A stretch of DNA of 64,000 bases from Meloidogyne chitwoodi (GCA_015183035.1 JACZZP010000015.1:1364001-1428000); one strand, 5' to 3'; counted from the first letter of the stretch, positions 11,809-24,658 are shown. Numbers and translations are program-made. Notes: generated from the sequence alone by a model not told the origin.

Positions 11809-14800
11809 TTATGACTGATCCAATTCCATGCCCTGAGTAAACATATCATAGAAAACGGATTCAGAACCATCCTTAAATAATAAATTTTTTATTTAATTAA
11901 TTAAATTATTTTAATTATGTAAAAATTTACCTCTCCAATTTCCATTTGAAGCAAATCAAAAATCTTTGAGCAGAGATTCACTTAAAAAATTTAAATTAAA
12001 AAAATATATATTTTTATTTTAAAAATTACCAATTTCACCATTATTTGATGTAGTCTTTAAATATTTCAAAGAGTTCAAATTACTACTTTCATTTGGGAAC
12101 CAAAGAGATTTTAAAGCTGGCTGAGAAATATATTAAAATAATTAAATATAATAAAATAATACCTCTCGTTGGCATAATTCTTTTATTAATTTTAAAATAG
12201 CTAAATATAAATCGCTATTATTTGAAAAATAATCTAATAAATTGAATGGTTGATAATTTGCATTACTTTAAAAAAAAATATTTTTAAAAATAAATATTAT
12301 ATATTCCAAAAACCTTAATAAAGGTATTATAACATTAAGATGTAATTTACTTTGATCACATACTAATCCATTTAAAACATCTACAGCAATTTTTATTAAT
12401 GGCTTTAAAAATAAAATATATTTTTAATTAATTTTAAAAAATAAATAAATAAATACAATTGAATTATTATGAGTAAATAAATATTTAAGTAAAGTTTCTG
12501 CTAAACGAATTCCACGACTTTCTATAGGCAAAGAAATTCCAGAATTAATAATTCGACGTAAACTCTAAAAAACAAATTATTAAAAAAATAATAATTAAAA
12601 ATACAGTTAAAACACTTTTCTGAAATTCAATTCGATCAAGCCTTAAAATTAATTGATAAAGAAGTATTGCACGCTCATCTTCTGCCAACTTTTTAAAAAA
12701 ATATATATTTTTTAAATATTTTTAAAAACTTTTTTTGATGCAAATTTTTGTTGTTCTCTTCCTTTATAATTATTTCCATTATTATTAATACTTTCTTTAT
12801 TAACTAAAGCTAATAAACAAAGACAATTATCTAACATTGTATGTAACATTTGTCTTCTTTTATCTCCAATTTCAACTTGTGATTTACTTACTTCAGCATT
12901 AATACAACAAAGTTGTTCAGCTTTTTTTTTTTAAAAAATAAAAGAAATATTTAAAAATTAATTAATTACCATTAGATGGAGTAGAAGAAGATATTGTTGT
13001 ATTATTTATATTATTATTATTTGTTGTAATAGAAGGAGATGAAGAAGAAGAAGAAGAGGGAGGAGATAATAATGATGATGATGAACAAAAAAGTAAATCA
13101 AAACTTTGTGTTGCTAATTCTACTAAATGAGATATTGGCCTTCCTTGATCAAATGTTGCCAAATAATTCTTTTATTAAAAAAAAAAGAATTTAAATAAAA
13201 CATAAAATAAAAGTTATTATATTTTCTTTAAAATCAAAATTTATAATTTAAAAAAATATTTAAAATTCACTTACTCTAGCTTTTTCATTTAATGCACAAA
13301 CATTACGTAAAAAACCTAAAGCATTAACAATATTTCTCCAAAAAGTATCTACTGCATTTCCAGAAATTCCACAATTATTACCAGATTTTGTTATTGGAGG
13401 AATTGATGGTGGAAGAGTTCCACGAAGAGCTAAATGAATTGCTTGATTTAAATCCATATGACCCAATTCTGGAATATCGCTAACTAATTTTAAAATTAAT
13501 AATGCTGGAAAAAGATCATCAGAAGAAGGTACAGTACCAACATCTATTCGAGATATTATTAACTGTTAAAAATAAATAAATATAAATTAAATAAAAAATA
13601 AACAAAATTATGAAACTTTAAAAAAACATTTTTACTGAATCAATTTATTTTAAACAATCAAATAATAAAAGTTCTAGGAATTTTAATTAACTTTTTTATT
13701 ATTTTTTAATGGGATATGATACGACCAAATTTGAATAAATTAAAAAAATACATTAATTCCTCCCAAACGAACAAAATGTTCAGCAAATATTTGTTGTTTT
13801 GCATCAATTAAGGTAGTCAAAGTACGTAATGCTTGTCTTAAGAATCGATGATGTTGATGTTCAGAAATAAGTTTAAGAATTAATTCTAATCCATGTTGGT
13901 CAAGAACAAATTTCTTTAAAATTTAATTATTTTATTTTAATTTTTTATTATTTTTTCAAACAAAAAATAAATTAAAAATTAATATTATTCTCTCAAATAA
14001 ATAATAAATAACCTTTAATTGTTCATTTGCATGAATTAAAACACGAAGAATTCCAATAGAAAAAAATCGAATACTTGTACTTGGTATTCTCATAAATAAA
14101 AGTAATGATCCAATAATTTGTTCAGTTCTAGCTTCATTTTTATCAGAAACTTCAGAAAGTGTATTATAAAATATTCTAAGTAAATGTGTTATTCTTTGAG
14201 TTGTACTTGAAGAAAATGAAGTTAAAAAATTATTATTATTATTTGAATATTGTTGTTGATATTGTAATAAATATAAAGAATTTTGATTTATTAAATCAAT
14301 AAAAGTTCGTAAAGTTTGAATTGGCTGTTCTCTAACGACCTTTAAAAATTAAAATTAATTTAAAAATAATAAATTAACTATTAAATAATGAGAAGATGAA
14401 GAAATTGAAGCCAAATTATCGAGTAAAGCATTAATCATCTAAAAAATGTGATTTTATATAATTATTTAAAAAATATTTAAATTAATAATAATTACTTTAT
14501 TTTCTTTAGCTGTTTTGAGTTTAGAAAGTATTAATCTAAAAAAATAAAATTAATAAAATTAAAAAAATATATATTTAATTATATTTACCTAATAATATCA
14601 CAAAAATCTTTAACATCAGAATTCATTGGTAAACTGTTTTTATTGACAGCGTCAAAAAATAATTTTAAAGCTTTTGCTGATTTAAATATTAAATCCTATA
14701 AAAATATTATTTTTATTTTATTTAAAAAATTAAATTACCGGTTCTGAACCAGAAAAAATACTTAAAAAGAATTTAACAGCATCATTTGTTCCAAAATTTT

Positions 14801-15575
14801 CAGTTTTTATAATTTTTGAACTGTTACTCAAATGAGAATTTAATGTGATTGTGCTATTATTTTCAGTAAATAAACTACTTATTCCAGAAATATCTCCCAT
14901 TGATGGAGCCTAAATAAAAATTAATTAAAAATAGGTGAACAAATAAAATTTAAATAAAAAAATAGCCAAAAATAAAAAAAAACTATTTTCTATTAGAAAA
15001 TTATTAAATAAAATGTGATTTTAGAAATAATTAAAACACAAAAAAAAAATAATTAAAACAGAAAATTAAATTAAAAAATTAAATTTACATTAGAAGGTAA
15101 AGGACTAGTATAAGGACTTGTATCATTATGTCTAAACCATTGTTGCATTCTTTGTATTTCAATTGTAGAAGGTAAATTAATTGTTGTTGGGGTTATTGTT
15201 GTTTGATTTAAAGGTAATAATAGTCCATTATTATTATTTAATTGTCTATTATTATTTGAATCAAATGATGTTTGATTATTATTAAATATTGGATTAGAAG
15301 GTAATTGATTATTTTGATTTGCAGAAAGAATACTATTATATTTTTAAAAAATAATTAAATATTTTTTTTTTAATAAAAATTATTTTCATAGAAATTATTT
15401 TCAAAAAAATTTATGATGAAATCAAACTTTGGGTACATTTTTTTATTCCCCAATAACTCTTTTACTTTTTAATTAATTAAAAATTAAATTTATTTATTTA
15501 CATATTAGCCATTTGCATAGCATGAGCATCTGCTAATGCTGCAACAGATTGTTGTTGTGAATTACTTGTAAACAT
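11809..15575 (-). CDS. Beta-catenin-like Armadillo-repeat protein
   Basis: About fifteen exons encode a helical-repeat protein. The N-terminal region is Asn/Gln/Ser-rich (MFTSNSQQQSVAALADAHAM; later RMQQWFRHNDTSPYTSPLPS). The middle fits Armadillo repeats of beta-catenin: SIGILRVLIHANEQLKKFVL, then DQHGLELILKLISEHQHHRF, then LRQALRTLTTLIDAKQQ and HFVRLGGIN line up with the beta-catenin stretch around [20 protein letters not shown] through AIVEAGGMQAL. Further on, VNALGFLRNVCALNEKARV resembles the next repeat, LWTLRNLSD. A Ser/Pro/Asn low-complexity loop (12970-13080) interrupts the C-terminal half. It ends MFTQGMELDQS. Beta-catenins act in cadherin junctions and Wnt signalling. Nematodes have several fast-evolving paralogues (HMP-2, BAR-1, WRM-1, SYS-1), and which one this represents cannot be decided. 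No DSGxxS degron was recognised. Confidence 0.68.
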
Positions 15576-17071
15576 TAATTAATTATTATTATTAAATATT
15601 ATTTTATTTTTTAATATTTTCTGTAATAAAAAATATTCATAAAAGAATTAATTAATTATATTTTTAATATTAAAAAAAAATATTTTTTTTTTTGCAATAT
15701 TTCGCAACAAATTAAAAAAAATAAAAAAGGTTAGACAAGGCTCTAAAGGCATTGATTAATGCCAAATAATTATTAAAAAACAAAAATATTATTTAGACGT
15801 GGCAATAAGTCTCTATCTTTAAAAACTCAAAAAACACTGACCAAAATTTAAAAAAATTGTTTAGTTAGACAAATAAAAATTAAAAAATACTCAGAGAGTA
15901 AAAAGTAAATGTCTGAATTAAATAAAATTTAATTAAAAACAATTTGGAGGTAAAAAATAAAGTTCAAGTTTTGGTTAAAAATAAATTTAAAAAAAGTTTA
16001 AAATAGTTTATTTTAATTATAATTGTCTTTAAATGGGCAATTTGTTAATGAATGAATAAAAAATATCTGATAATCTACAAAAAAATATTAAAACAAATAA
16101 ACAAAAAATAATAATAATATTTGAATAAATAAATATTTATTTATTTATTTATTTTCTAAAAAACAATTATTATTATTATTAACTTTGTCCCATTATCAAA
16201 AAATACATCAAATTAATAAGGGAAAAACTCCAATCCTTTTCCCACTTTTTTGTGCCATCAATTTTCTTTTTTTTCTACTCAATAAATTGACCATCTTATT
16301 TATTCTCTTAAACATCTCCTCCCCCTTTTGTTGTTGCTAATCAAGCTCTTATAAAACTATAAAAAATAAATCGGGGATTTTCTTAGTGAGGAGATTATAA
16401 ATTAACTTATGATTTTAAAGTAATATTTTCTAATTTAAATATTGGAAACATTTTAAATATTTATTATAAAAATTAACCAAATAAATAAATAAATATAAAC
16501 TCATTAAAAGAGTACCTATTTACTTTTATTAAGTAGTTTAGTGGTTGAGGAGAGAAATAAATTTTGGCGTGGTTTACTGCTTAACTGTTTTAGGGCAAGG
16601 ACCATTGTATTATTAGGGACTTTATTGAAAGAAAAGAAAGAAAGGATGAGAATATAAATAATATATACAAAAAGTGTTTGCCTGGTAAGGTCCCCCCAGA
16701 AACATTACAAAAACCATTCGATTTTGAATGCGCAAATTGGCGTCGCTTCCGTTCCAGAAAAAATGAAGAGAACGGGAAAGCAGGAAGAAAATTTTAAATA
16801 TAAAAAGAGGTAAAATGTTCTAGAGAAGATTCTCTTACAAGCAAAAAAAGAATTTAAAATCACCCACCAATGAAAAGAAAAGGAGAAAAACCTTGATTTA
16901 TTTAAAATTATTTTTTCTTCATTAATTTAAAAAAAAATCTCAAAAATAGTACATAAATTTATTATTCAATTATTTATAAAAAATTAATAAGTACATAAAT
17001 AATTTAATTGAAATAAATTTATTTAATTTTTTAAATTTAACATTTTTAATAAAAATTCAAACAAAAATAAT
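15576..17071. other. 1.5-kb intergenic region
   Basis: No gene found. Most is A/T runs and TTTA repeats. A less AT-rich stretch at about 16535-16800 (including GGTAAGGTCCCCCCAG and GGCGTCGCTTCCGTTCC) may be promoter or 5' UTR of the beta-catenin-like gene. No RNA gene fold was recognised. Confidence 0.35.
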
Positions 17072-17608
17072 TTAAGAAGAATTTGCTACAATTAAAATAG
17101 CAATAAATCCATGATTGTCTGCAGCATCAATAATCAAATTAGGATTAATATTTAAGCTTTCATTGTTCACTTCCAACAAAGTAGCCTTAAGACCTGCACG
17201 AATTATATATTCACAACTAAAAATTATTTAAAGATATTTTGATTTAAATATACTAACCCATTTGAATCATTTATAATACAAATTCTTGTATCAGGCATTA
17301 ATTGAAGACCTCCCTAAAAATAATTTTTAAAATTTATTTAATTTTTTTCAAACCTTTTTTCCTTTTCCATTAACTTCTAATTTACTTCTATCAATTCCAT
17401 TCTTTTTCTTCTTTCCAGGAATATTCCAACTAATTGAAACTATTTTTAATGTTTCTTCAACTTTTCTTTTCATTAATTTATGATCAGAATTTAGTGTTAA
17501 AATAATTACTCCTGTAGGGTGTTTTAAATAACGAATTCCTGGATTATTATCAAGAGTAAAACTATTAAAAGTACGTTCAATAAATGAAGGATAAATTGGA
17601 GGATTCAT
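17072..17608 (-). CDS. ABITRAM: Abitram/FAM206-like protein (Simiate)
   Basis: Small protein of the Abitram (FAM206A/Simiate) family, which has a lipoyl/biotinyl-like beta fold and is linked to actin binding and transcription in vertebrates. Three exons encode about 150 residues. Exon 1 has MNPPIYPSFIERTFNSF, YLKHPTGVIILTLNSDHKLM, then VSISWNIPGKKKKNGIDRSK; family members have a GVLILCLTHDHPLL-type segment here. Exon 2 has GGLQLMPDTRICIINDSNG and exon 3 CEYIIRAGLKATLLEVNNES, NINPNLIIDAADNHGFIAI and the end VANSS. The CKI-x-C-x-DG-x-Y, LLEVN and NP-L-G-x-IA pattern is the family signature. It lies 278 bp downstream of PEX19 on the same strand. Confidence 0.8.
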
Positions 17609-17886
17609 TTTTAAAATTTTATATTATAAAAATAAAATTTAATTAAGAATTATACACACAAAGTATTTAAAAAATTAAAACTTCAGCTAAAATATATATT
17701 TAAAATTAAAACTTTTTATAAATTATCAAGCAAAATTAATAAAATATAAGTGACATAAATTAACAAAAAATACATTAGAATTTATGTTTATCCCTAAGTT
17801 GAGATAACTTAAAGATATTAGAGACTCTAATGTTTTCACACTTAATTATTCAAAAAATCTCTTAAATAATTAAAATTAACAAAATA

Positions 17887-18824
17887 TCACATAATTGAGC
17901 ATTCATTTAAACTTGAAGAGGCAGAAGTATTTTCAGGAGAAATTTCAGGTGGAGGAAGGCCATAGTTTTGCATTTCAATCCATAAATTTGCTATTAAAGT
18001 AGCACGTGCTTCTTTTGAAGCTTTTGACTCTTTACTATTTATATTAGTTGTTGAGCAAGTAGATAATGAATCTTCTTCAGCGTAAAGTTGTAAAAGACGA
18101 GTTAAAATCTGAAGAAAATAATATAATTTTTTATACTTTCAATGCAAAAATTTAACCAAATTTATTTTATTTTTAAGTCTCAACTAAATTATTAGATTTA
18201 CATTAAAAAATTCAAATAATTTAAAATACCCTAAATTGTTCATTGTAGTTTCTCAATGTTTCTTTATCAAGTGAATCCCTCTTTGTTTCCAAATAAGAAC
18301 CAAACTTTGAATGAAGTTCCTCAAAATTAAAAATATTTAAACTAAAATAATAAAAAAACCATTAAAGGGGTATACATAACGTCTTTAGAAACAGCAGTCT
18401 GAATTACTGATTCCATCAAATCATTTGCATTTCCTTGATTAAAGGATAATTTTGCAAAAGCTTCAGCAAGTTTTCTATCATCATTTTCTGTTCCTTTATT
18501 ATTTAAAAACAATTCGCTGAGTGTTGACTTTGCACCTTCCCAATTTTTAGAATTATCAAACGTCGGGAAATTTGTTGAATTTCCTTGATTTTCTTTTTGC
18601 ATTTTATCAACCATTTGGTTAAGCATTACTAAAATAAATAAATATTTTTAACGATAAACAAAACCTTCAAACTTTTGAGCAGCCTTTTCTGTTGCTTCAT
18701 CATCAACTTTTTGCATCAAATCATCTAAATCATCATCTGTTGTTTTTGGTGGAGAAAATTTAAAATCCTTTAAAGCATCATCTAATAATTCTACAAGTTC
18801 ATCTTCATGACTATCTTCGTTCAT
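17887..18824 (-). CDS. PEX19: Peroxin PEX19, peroxisomal membrane protein import receptor
   Basis: PEX19 is the soluble chaperone/receptor that delivers membrane proteins to peroxisomes by docking on PEX3. The acidic N-terminus (MNEDSHEDELVELLDDALKD, FKFSPPKTTDDDLDDLMQKV) matches the PEX3-binding region. The body has FEVMLNQMVDKMQKENQG, DLMESVIQTAVSKDVMYTPL (the family LM-x-MM-x-LLSK-x-LYEP-like segment) and RDSLDKETLRNYNEQFRIL. The C-terminus has NYGLPPPEISPENTSASSS and ends ECSIM, a CaaX farnesylation box (CSIM) as expected for PEX19. The start at 18824 is the first ATG and puts the acidic helix at the N-terminus. Upstream by 180 bp ends the FLYWCH-MULE gene. Confidence 0.93.
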
Positions 18825-19004
18825 TTAAATTTTTTAAATTATCTTAAAAATGAAATTCTTTTAGCAAAAACTGTATTAAAAAATAATTCTGATAAAAATA
18901 AAAAATAAAACTAGACATTAAAATTAAATAATTTTATTTAAAAAAAAATAATAATTTAATCGTAAAAATTTATCAATTAGAAAATATTAGTCTTAAAAAA
19001 GTGA

Positions 19005-20780
19005 TTATAAAGGAATATAATATGAACATGCAGTAAGATATTCGATCGAGTCTTTAGGTCCTCCAACTCCTTTTAATACATCAAAAAGACAATCATTAGC
19101 ACGTCGATATTCAGGCCGGCTAAATGTTCGAATTTCCTCTCCAGCAGCAATACGGACAGCAATCGCATTGACTCGGAGCTTCATTACATTTTTAATTTTT
19201 CGAATTCAAAATTAAAAAACCTGTTCACTCAAAATAGCTTTGACAAGATTGTATGGATTTGAAAAATGGCGATAAACAATTCCAGAAAAAGTAAAGTGCC
19301 AAGATTCGATAGAATTCGTAGCTCGTGGCATATGGTCATAAGTAATGTTTTTGTTATTCCACATTGCCAAAGGAAAGCGTGGAGGCATAAAATCCTTACC
19401 TATCCAGTTCCTTTCCATATAATTTATAAAAGCAACATATGGACCATCTGCGTCGTTATCTCCAAAAAGTTCAAGAAATATCTGAGCTAGTTGATTAAAC
19501 CAGGCTGGGATATTAACTAAAATATAACAAAATCTATTTTGAAAAAATATAAATATCAAAATATTATGTTAAATTTAAAAGTAAAATTTGCAACGAACCT
19601 ATATCAACAAAAGTCAGTGCAACAAACATTTTCAAGTAATTATGAAGCCCTTCAATATCTCCTTTCCCCCAACCAAGTTCTTGAATTTTTCTCCATAATG
19701 CTTGCTTCAAATTTATTAATAAATAAATATAAGTAAAAACCTTGTAATGAAAAAAACATCCATGAATTGTAGCAAATGGTAAAGCTGTCCGCAATGCTTG
19801 TTCTTCAGCTTTTTCAAAATCATAAATAATAGTATGAGGTCTATAACCAGGATTCATTTCATCAATTTTTTCTATTAAGAGCTCCAATGCTCTTAGATAA
19901 GATTCAGTCGTTTTTGATGGAAGTAAAACATAAACAAAGGGAAGCACAACTGGTTGGTAGAATTGGCCATAGATAACCTTATATTTAAGTATGTTAATAA
20001 TAAAGTACTTATTTATTAAATTGGACAAAAATATAGTTAAGTGAAATGTTACTAATAACAAGATTAATGAATTTTTAATAAATTTTTTAAGCAAACAGAA
20101 TTTAAATTAAAAAATACCCAAAGGTTGTAAAATAGGTGTTGATCGTTTTTGAATGTTCCATCACAAAGCCAAACATCACATGTTGATAGCCGTGCAACAT
20201 CAGTTGTTGAAGCAAAAATAATTATTCTATTTGAGTCATCAGGTCCTGTATCAGCCATAATAAAATCTTCACTAATATCAGTTTTTGTCCGCCTCAATTG
20301 TTCAGGGATATCAATTTCCGAAAGAAAACGAGGGACAGGTTGTCCATCAGCATACCGTTTTCTTCCTACTGCTTTTTCCAAATTGACCAATTTTGGAAGT
20401 TCTGCCTTAATAATATTTTTTTATTTCGATAGAATTAGTTTGTAAATTTAGTTAAAAACCTTTGCTTGATCGCTAATTCCAGCCAGTTGCTCATTTACAA
20501 TTTCTCGAGGAGAAAGTGTTGTATTAACAGCAGCTTTAATAATACGATCCTTGATCTTAGCTAATTCTATACGATTTGGTGATGGGTCATGGTCATGTTG
20601 CTTAGTACAAGTAACTAAATTATCTGCATTTGTGACGGCAAATCCATTACATTTATGGCTTCTCCAAAATTCACATCTCCAATAACGTTTGTTATCTGTT
20701 CCATTTTTACATTTTACATAAATAAATCCATTATAAACCAATTTTTCTGCATTTTTGTTTGATTTTACAAAGGAAGCCAT
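19005..20780 (-). CDS. FLYWCH zinc finger plus MULE transposase domain protein
   Basis: Five or six exons give a continuous frame. The N-terminus is a FLYWCH-type zinc finger (NGFIYVKCKNG, RYWRCEFWRSHKCNGFAVT, then HDHDPS). The next part is a linker (IVNEQLAGISDQAK, KAVGRKRYADGQPVPRFLSE). A Mutator-like (MULE) DDE transposase core follows, with the acids visible: first D in LCDGTFKND, second D in HTIIYDFEKAEEQAL, and E in ATNSIESWHF. HGCFFHYKQALWRKIQELGW is the typical C-x-FH-x-K-QALWR-x-Q segment. The last exon ends TACSYYIPL and uses a 43-bp intron. No stop or frameshift interrupts the frame, and no terminal inverted repeats or target duplication were found within about 200 bp on either side. 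It may be a domesticated gene like the FLYWCH regulators of nematodes, or an active element whose ends I cannot see. Confidence 0.85.
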
Positions 20781-21147
20781 TTTTTAATAACTTTAACCTA
20801 AAAATAATTTTATTTAGAAAAAAATAAAATAAAATATTTATAAAACATAAAGCAAATAATTAAGTGAGACTCAAAAGAATAAAATATTATTTTTTTCAAT
20901 TTTTGAAAATTTATTTTAATTATTCTAAAATTTAATTTTTAAGATAATTTGAATCTAGCAATAAGAAAAAACTTGTAACACAATTGTGGTTAAAGTACAG
21001 CCATCCACATACCCCATTTAATTCCTTATGTAGCAACAGACTTTCTTATCATATATTTATTACTTTTAAATATTGATTTACTTTTTATGTTTATTTTTAA
21101 ATTCCAGACAAATTATTTAACAAAATTATTAACATAACATTTTAATA
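20781..21147. promoter_or_regulatory. Divergent spacer between MULE gene and RAB-18
   Basis: These 367 bp separate two divergently transcribed genes and must hold both 5' regions. A less AT-rich core lies at about 20975-21055. No specific element was recognised. Confidence 0.35.
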
Positions 21148-22182
21148 ATGGTAGAAGAAAACTTTTTGACAACGCTGAAAATTTTGACAATTGGTATGTT
21201 TTTATTTATTATTTATTTTTGAAAATTTAAATATTTAGGTGAAAGTGGTGTCGGGAAGTCAAGGTTTATTTTTAAAGACTTTACAATTTTTTTAAAATTA
21301 TTATATTATTTTTTAGTTTTTATGTAGTATTATTTTAGTTTAATAGCACGCTTTGTGGACGACAAATTTGACCCAGAAATGGCTGCAACAATTGGAGTAG
21401 ATTTTCGTATCCGTACAATGACAATTGAAGATAAACTTATTAAATTAGCAATTTGGGATACTGCTGGACAAGAACGCTTTCGAACATTGACACCTAGTTA
21501 TTATAGAGGAGGTTTGGATTTGTTATAAATTGTGAAAAAAATAATGAAAAATAAAATTACAAAGTTTTAAATAATAATTTTAAATTTTTTAGGACAAGGT
21601 ATTATTTTGGTTTATGATGTGTCTAGCCGTTCATCTTTTGAAAGTCTCGACCATTGGCTGCTAGAAGTTGACACTTATTGCACACGGGCGGATGCTATCA
21701 AAATGTTGGTTGGAAATAAAATTGATGAGGTTTTTTAAATTATTAGAATAAAATATTTTAAATAAAAATTAAAGGATGGTCGTATTGTAACTCGTGAAGA
21801 GGGTGCTCAATTTGCTCGAAGACACCGAATGCTTTTCATTGAGGTTTATTTTTTTAAATAAATAATTGACATTTTACCAATGAAATTATCAACAATTTTT
21901 GCAGGCAAGCGCGAAGACACGCGAAGGTGTTCAATGTGCATTTGAGGAGCTTGTTCAAAAGGTTATGTTTTTTATATAATATAACTTAATTTATTGGAAT
22001 CTATTTGAATAAAATTTAAATTAGACCTAAGTTTGAGAACTTTTAATTTTTAAATGATATTCTTTAAATTATTTTTGCAGATTCTTCAATCACCCGGACT
22101 TTGGGAATCAAATTTAGCAATGCGGAGACGACTTCAACTAAAGAACGGGGATTATGAGTCAGGCAGTTGGTGTGGTTGCTAA
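21148..22182 (+). CDS. rab-18: Rab GTPase, RAB-18 type
   Basis: Small Rab GTPase acting on ER/lipid-droplet and Golgi membranes. About seven exons with short introns. Nucleotide-binding motifs are present and intact: P-loop [10 protein letters not shown] (the S/S junction spans an intron), switch [15 protein letters not shown]3 [20 protein letters not shown]4 GNKID and G5 EASAKT. The [20 protein letters not shown] stretch is typical of Rab18. The C-terminus is GSWCGC, a double-Cys CxC-type geranylgeranylation site. Length, about 200 residues, is normal. It is the only plus-strand gene in the first 25 kb. Confidence 0.95.
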
Positions 22183-22644
22183 AATATCTTTTAATGATTT
22201 TATATTAACTTCCTCTGCCTTTGCATGATAAAATATTAATTTTCAAATTTTTGCTAATTTTCCTCTAAAATGGGAACTTTCTGCCTCTTTTAGCGATTAA
22301 TGGTGAAACTTTAAAAAATTTATTAATTTATAAGATTTTTAAATTAATCTAAAAAATTATTTTAAGAAAATTAGCTTTCTTTTGTATAAAATTTTCTTAC
22401 AAGTTCAGTCTTGTTTTTATTTATCCATTTATTACTTCAATTATTTAACAACGACAATTATTTTAATATATTAAGAATCTGATAAAGCAAAATTTGTTTT
22501 TAAAAATTAAAAAATAATTTATATATTTAATTATTATTCAGATTCCTAATTTTAAAGACTTTAAAAAATAAGATTCTTATATTATTAATACAATGACATT
22601 TATATAATATTTTAGGAATATTAAAAATATATGTACATATGTAT

Positions 22645-22683
22645 TAGGGTCGTCGGATATCCGGCAATTCTCTAGGAACCCTA
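22645..22683. mobile_element. Tiny hAT-like element remnant
   Basis: A 39-bp G/C-rich island begins TAGGGT and ends ACCCTA and contains CCGGCAA. It is flanked by ATATGTAT (22637-22644) and ATAGGTAT (22684-22691), an 8-bp duplication with one mismatch. Ends and duplication size fit hAT, as for the MITE at 11400. Confidence 0.45.
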
Positions 22684-23329
22684 ATAGGTATGTATATAAT
22701 TATTTTGAATATATTAATTATAAATTACCTATAATTTAATCATCTAAATTAGATAAAAAATAATTCCAAATTTACCCAACATTTTTAGACAAAAAACACA
22801 TATAACCCTATTATTTAGGTATATAAAAATTGCTACTGATGGTTCAACAATTATAATTTTCTTTTTATTATTATTTTATGAATGAATAATTGGATATTTG
22901 AAAATTATTATGACCTCTTTTACATCCGCCAATAATTTTCCTCATAAAATTTATTTACTTTAGAGTATTTTAATTATTTGAAATATTTAATGTATATTTA
23001 TCAAAATAAATTAAAGTAAAACAATAAAGTGATTTTTCTTTTTGATCACTCATTTTTTAAAAATTAAAATATTCCTCTTTATTTAAATTAATAAATAAAT
23101 TAAATTTTTGTTTTAATTATTAAAATTAGACTAATATATTTTTATTTTTCAAAAATCCTTTAATATATTTACTCTCTTTCCCCTTATTAGACACATTAAT
23201 TAATACTTCAACACAAAAATTAATAATAATAATAATCTTTTTTTTTCTTGCAAGGGCATTTCCTTCACCTCTTTTCTTCCCTCATTGTTGTAATCCTTTT
23301 CAAAATATCCATCAAGATTCTCTTCTTTT

Positions 23330-23353
23330 ATTGTATTATTTTAATAATACAAT
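23330..23353. repeat. Perfect AT hairpin
   Basis: ATTGTATTATT and its exact reverse complement are separated by two bases. It could be chance in AT-rich DNA. Confidence 0.4.
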
Positions 23354-24523
23354 GTTACCCAGAACAATAGAAGAAAAAGAAAAAAGTCAATGCGCATTAA
23401 AATAAATAAATTAAACAAAAACTTTTATTTAAAATTAGTACCTTTTTATTAAAAATAATTATATAAAGTTAATTATTAAAAAATTTGGAAATTTTTTAAT
23501 TTTTTCCTTTCTACTAAAAATAAATTTTTATTTTATTAATGTCTTTCCAATAAGTCTATCTCTTTCTAAATAAAAATTTACATAAAATATTTTGAATAAT
23601 TAATTAATTGTTTTGGTTAAAATATTTTTTAAATTTATTTTAATAATTAATTAAATAAATATATTTATTAAAAATATTTTAATATTTTACAAAATTCGAA
23701 AAATAATTTTTAAATTTGTTTTTTTACCAAAAATAAATTTTATAAAAAATATTTTTATTTTTTTTACAATAAAAATTTCCTTTTTTTATTCACAACCAAC
23801 ATTCTAAATTATTTTTTTAGTAGTACCATATGTAGTAGAGGTGATGGCTTTATTTAAATAAAAATACAAAGCAAATATATTTATTTATTTTTATTCTTTT
23901 CCACCAAAAAATAATGGGAAAATAATTAGCCAATTTTCTTATGAATGGGTTTTGGGGGTTTTATGTCCTTTTTTATTTTATATTTTCTGTGATTTTAGGA
24001 ACCATAGCAGTGTGAAAATAAAAAGGAAATATTTAAAAAAATAAAAGAATTATAAAGAAAAGGACAAATATTTTGGCAATTTTAAATTTAAAATACCTTT
24101 TTATTTATTTAAAATATGTTGCTCTCCTTATATTTATTTATTTTATTATTCACTGAATATGAAAATTGGTTTTGATGTTTTTTTATTATTATTTTGTACT
24201 TACAAATAAATCCGACAAAAACTTAACAATGTGTTGCCTGTCCTTCAGCAAAGATTTAAAAATATTATTTAGTGAAGAATTAATTAACATAAATAAATAA
24301 ATAAATATATTCTCTTAAATAATATTTTTTTAATAATAATAATAATTTTGTAAAGATTATTTTTTAATTTTAAATATTTCCAATTTTTGAGTTAATTATA
24401 AAAAAACCAATAATATAAGTACATAAGAGTTTAACCTCTCAAAGTGTTGAGTAAGTATTTACTTATCTCGCTGAATTTAATAAAATCAAAGTTATGAGGG
24501 TTATACAAAGAATTTCCTTAATT

Positions 24524-24658
24524 TTTGGTTCTTAGTTATCTAATTAACTTATTCGTCTTATTGCAAAACATTGATCTAATTGGATTGTTTCATTACTTAT
24601 CCATTTTCCATCGTTCCGTTCATTTACTCTAAGATGTGGATTAACTTAGAACCAAACT
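24524..24658. repeat. Short inverted repeat pair, possible MITE
   Basis: TTTGGTTCTTAGTTATC on the left pairs with TTAACTTAGAACCAAAC on the right, about 100 bp apart, inside a stretch that is less AT-rich than its surroundings. No clear target duplication was seen. Confidence 0.35.
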
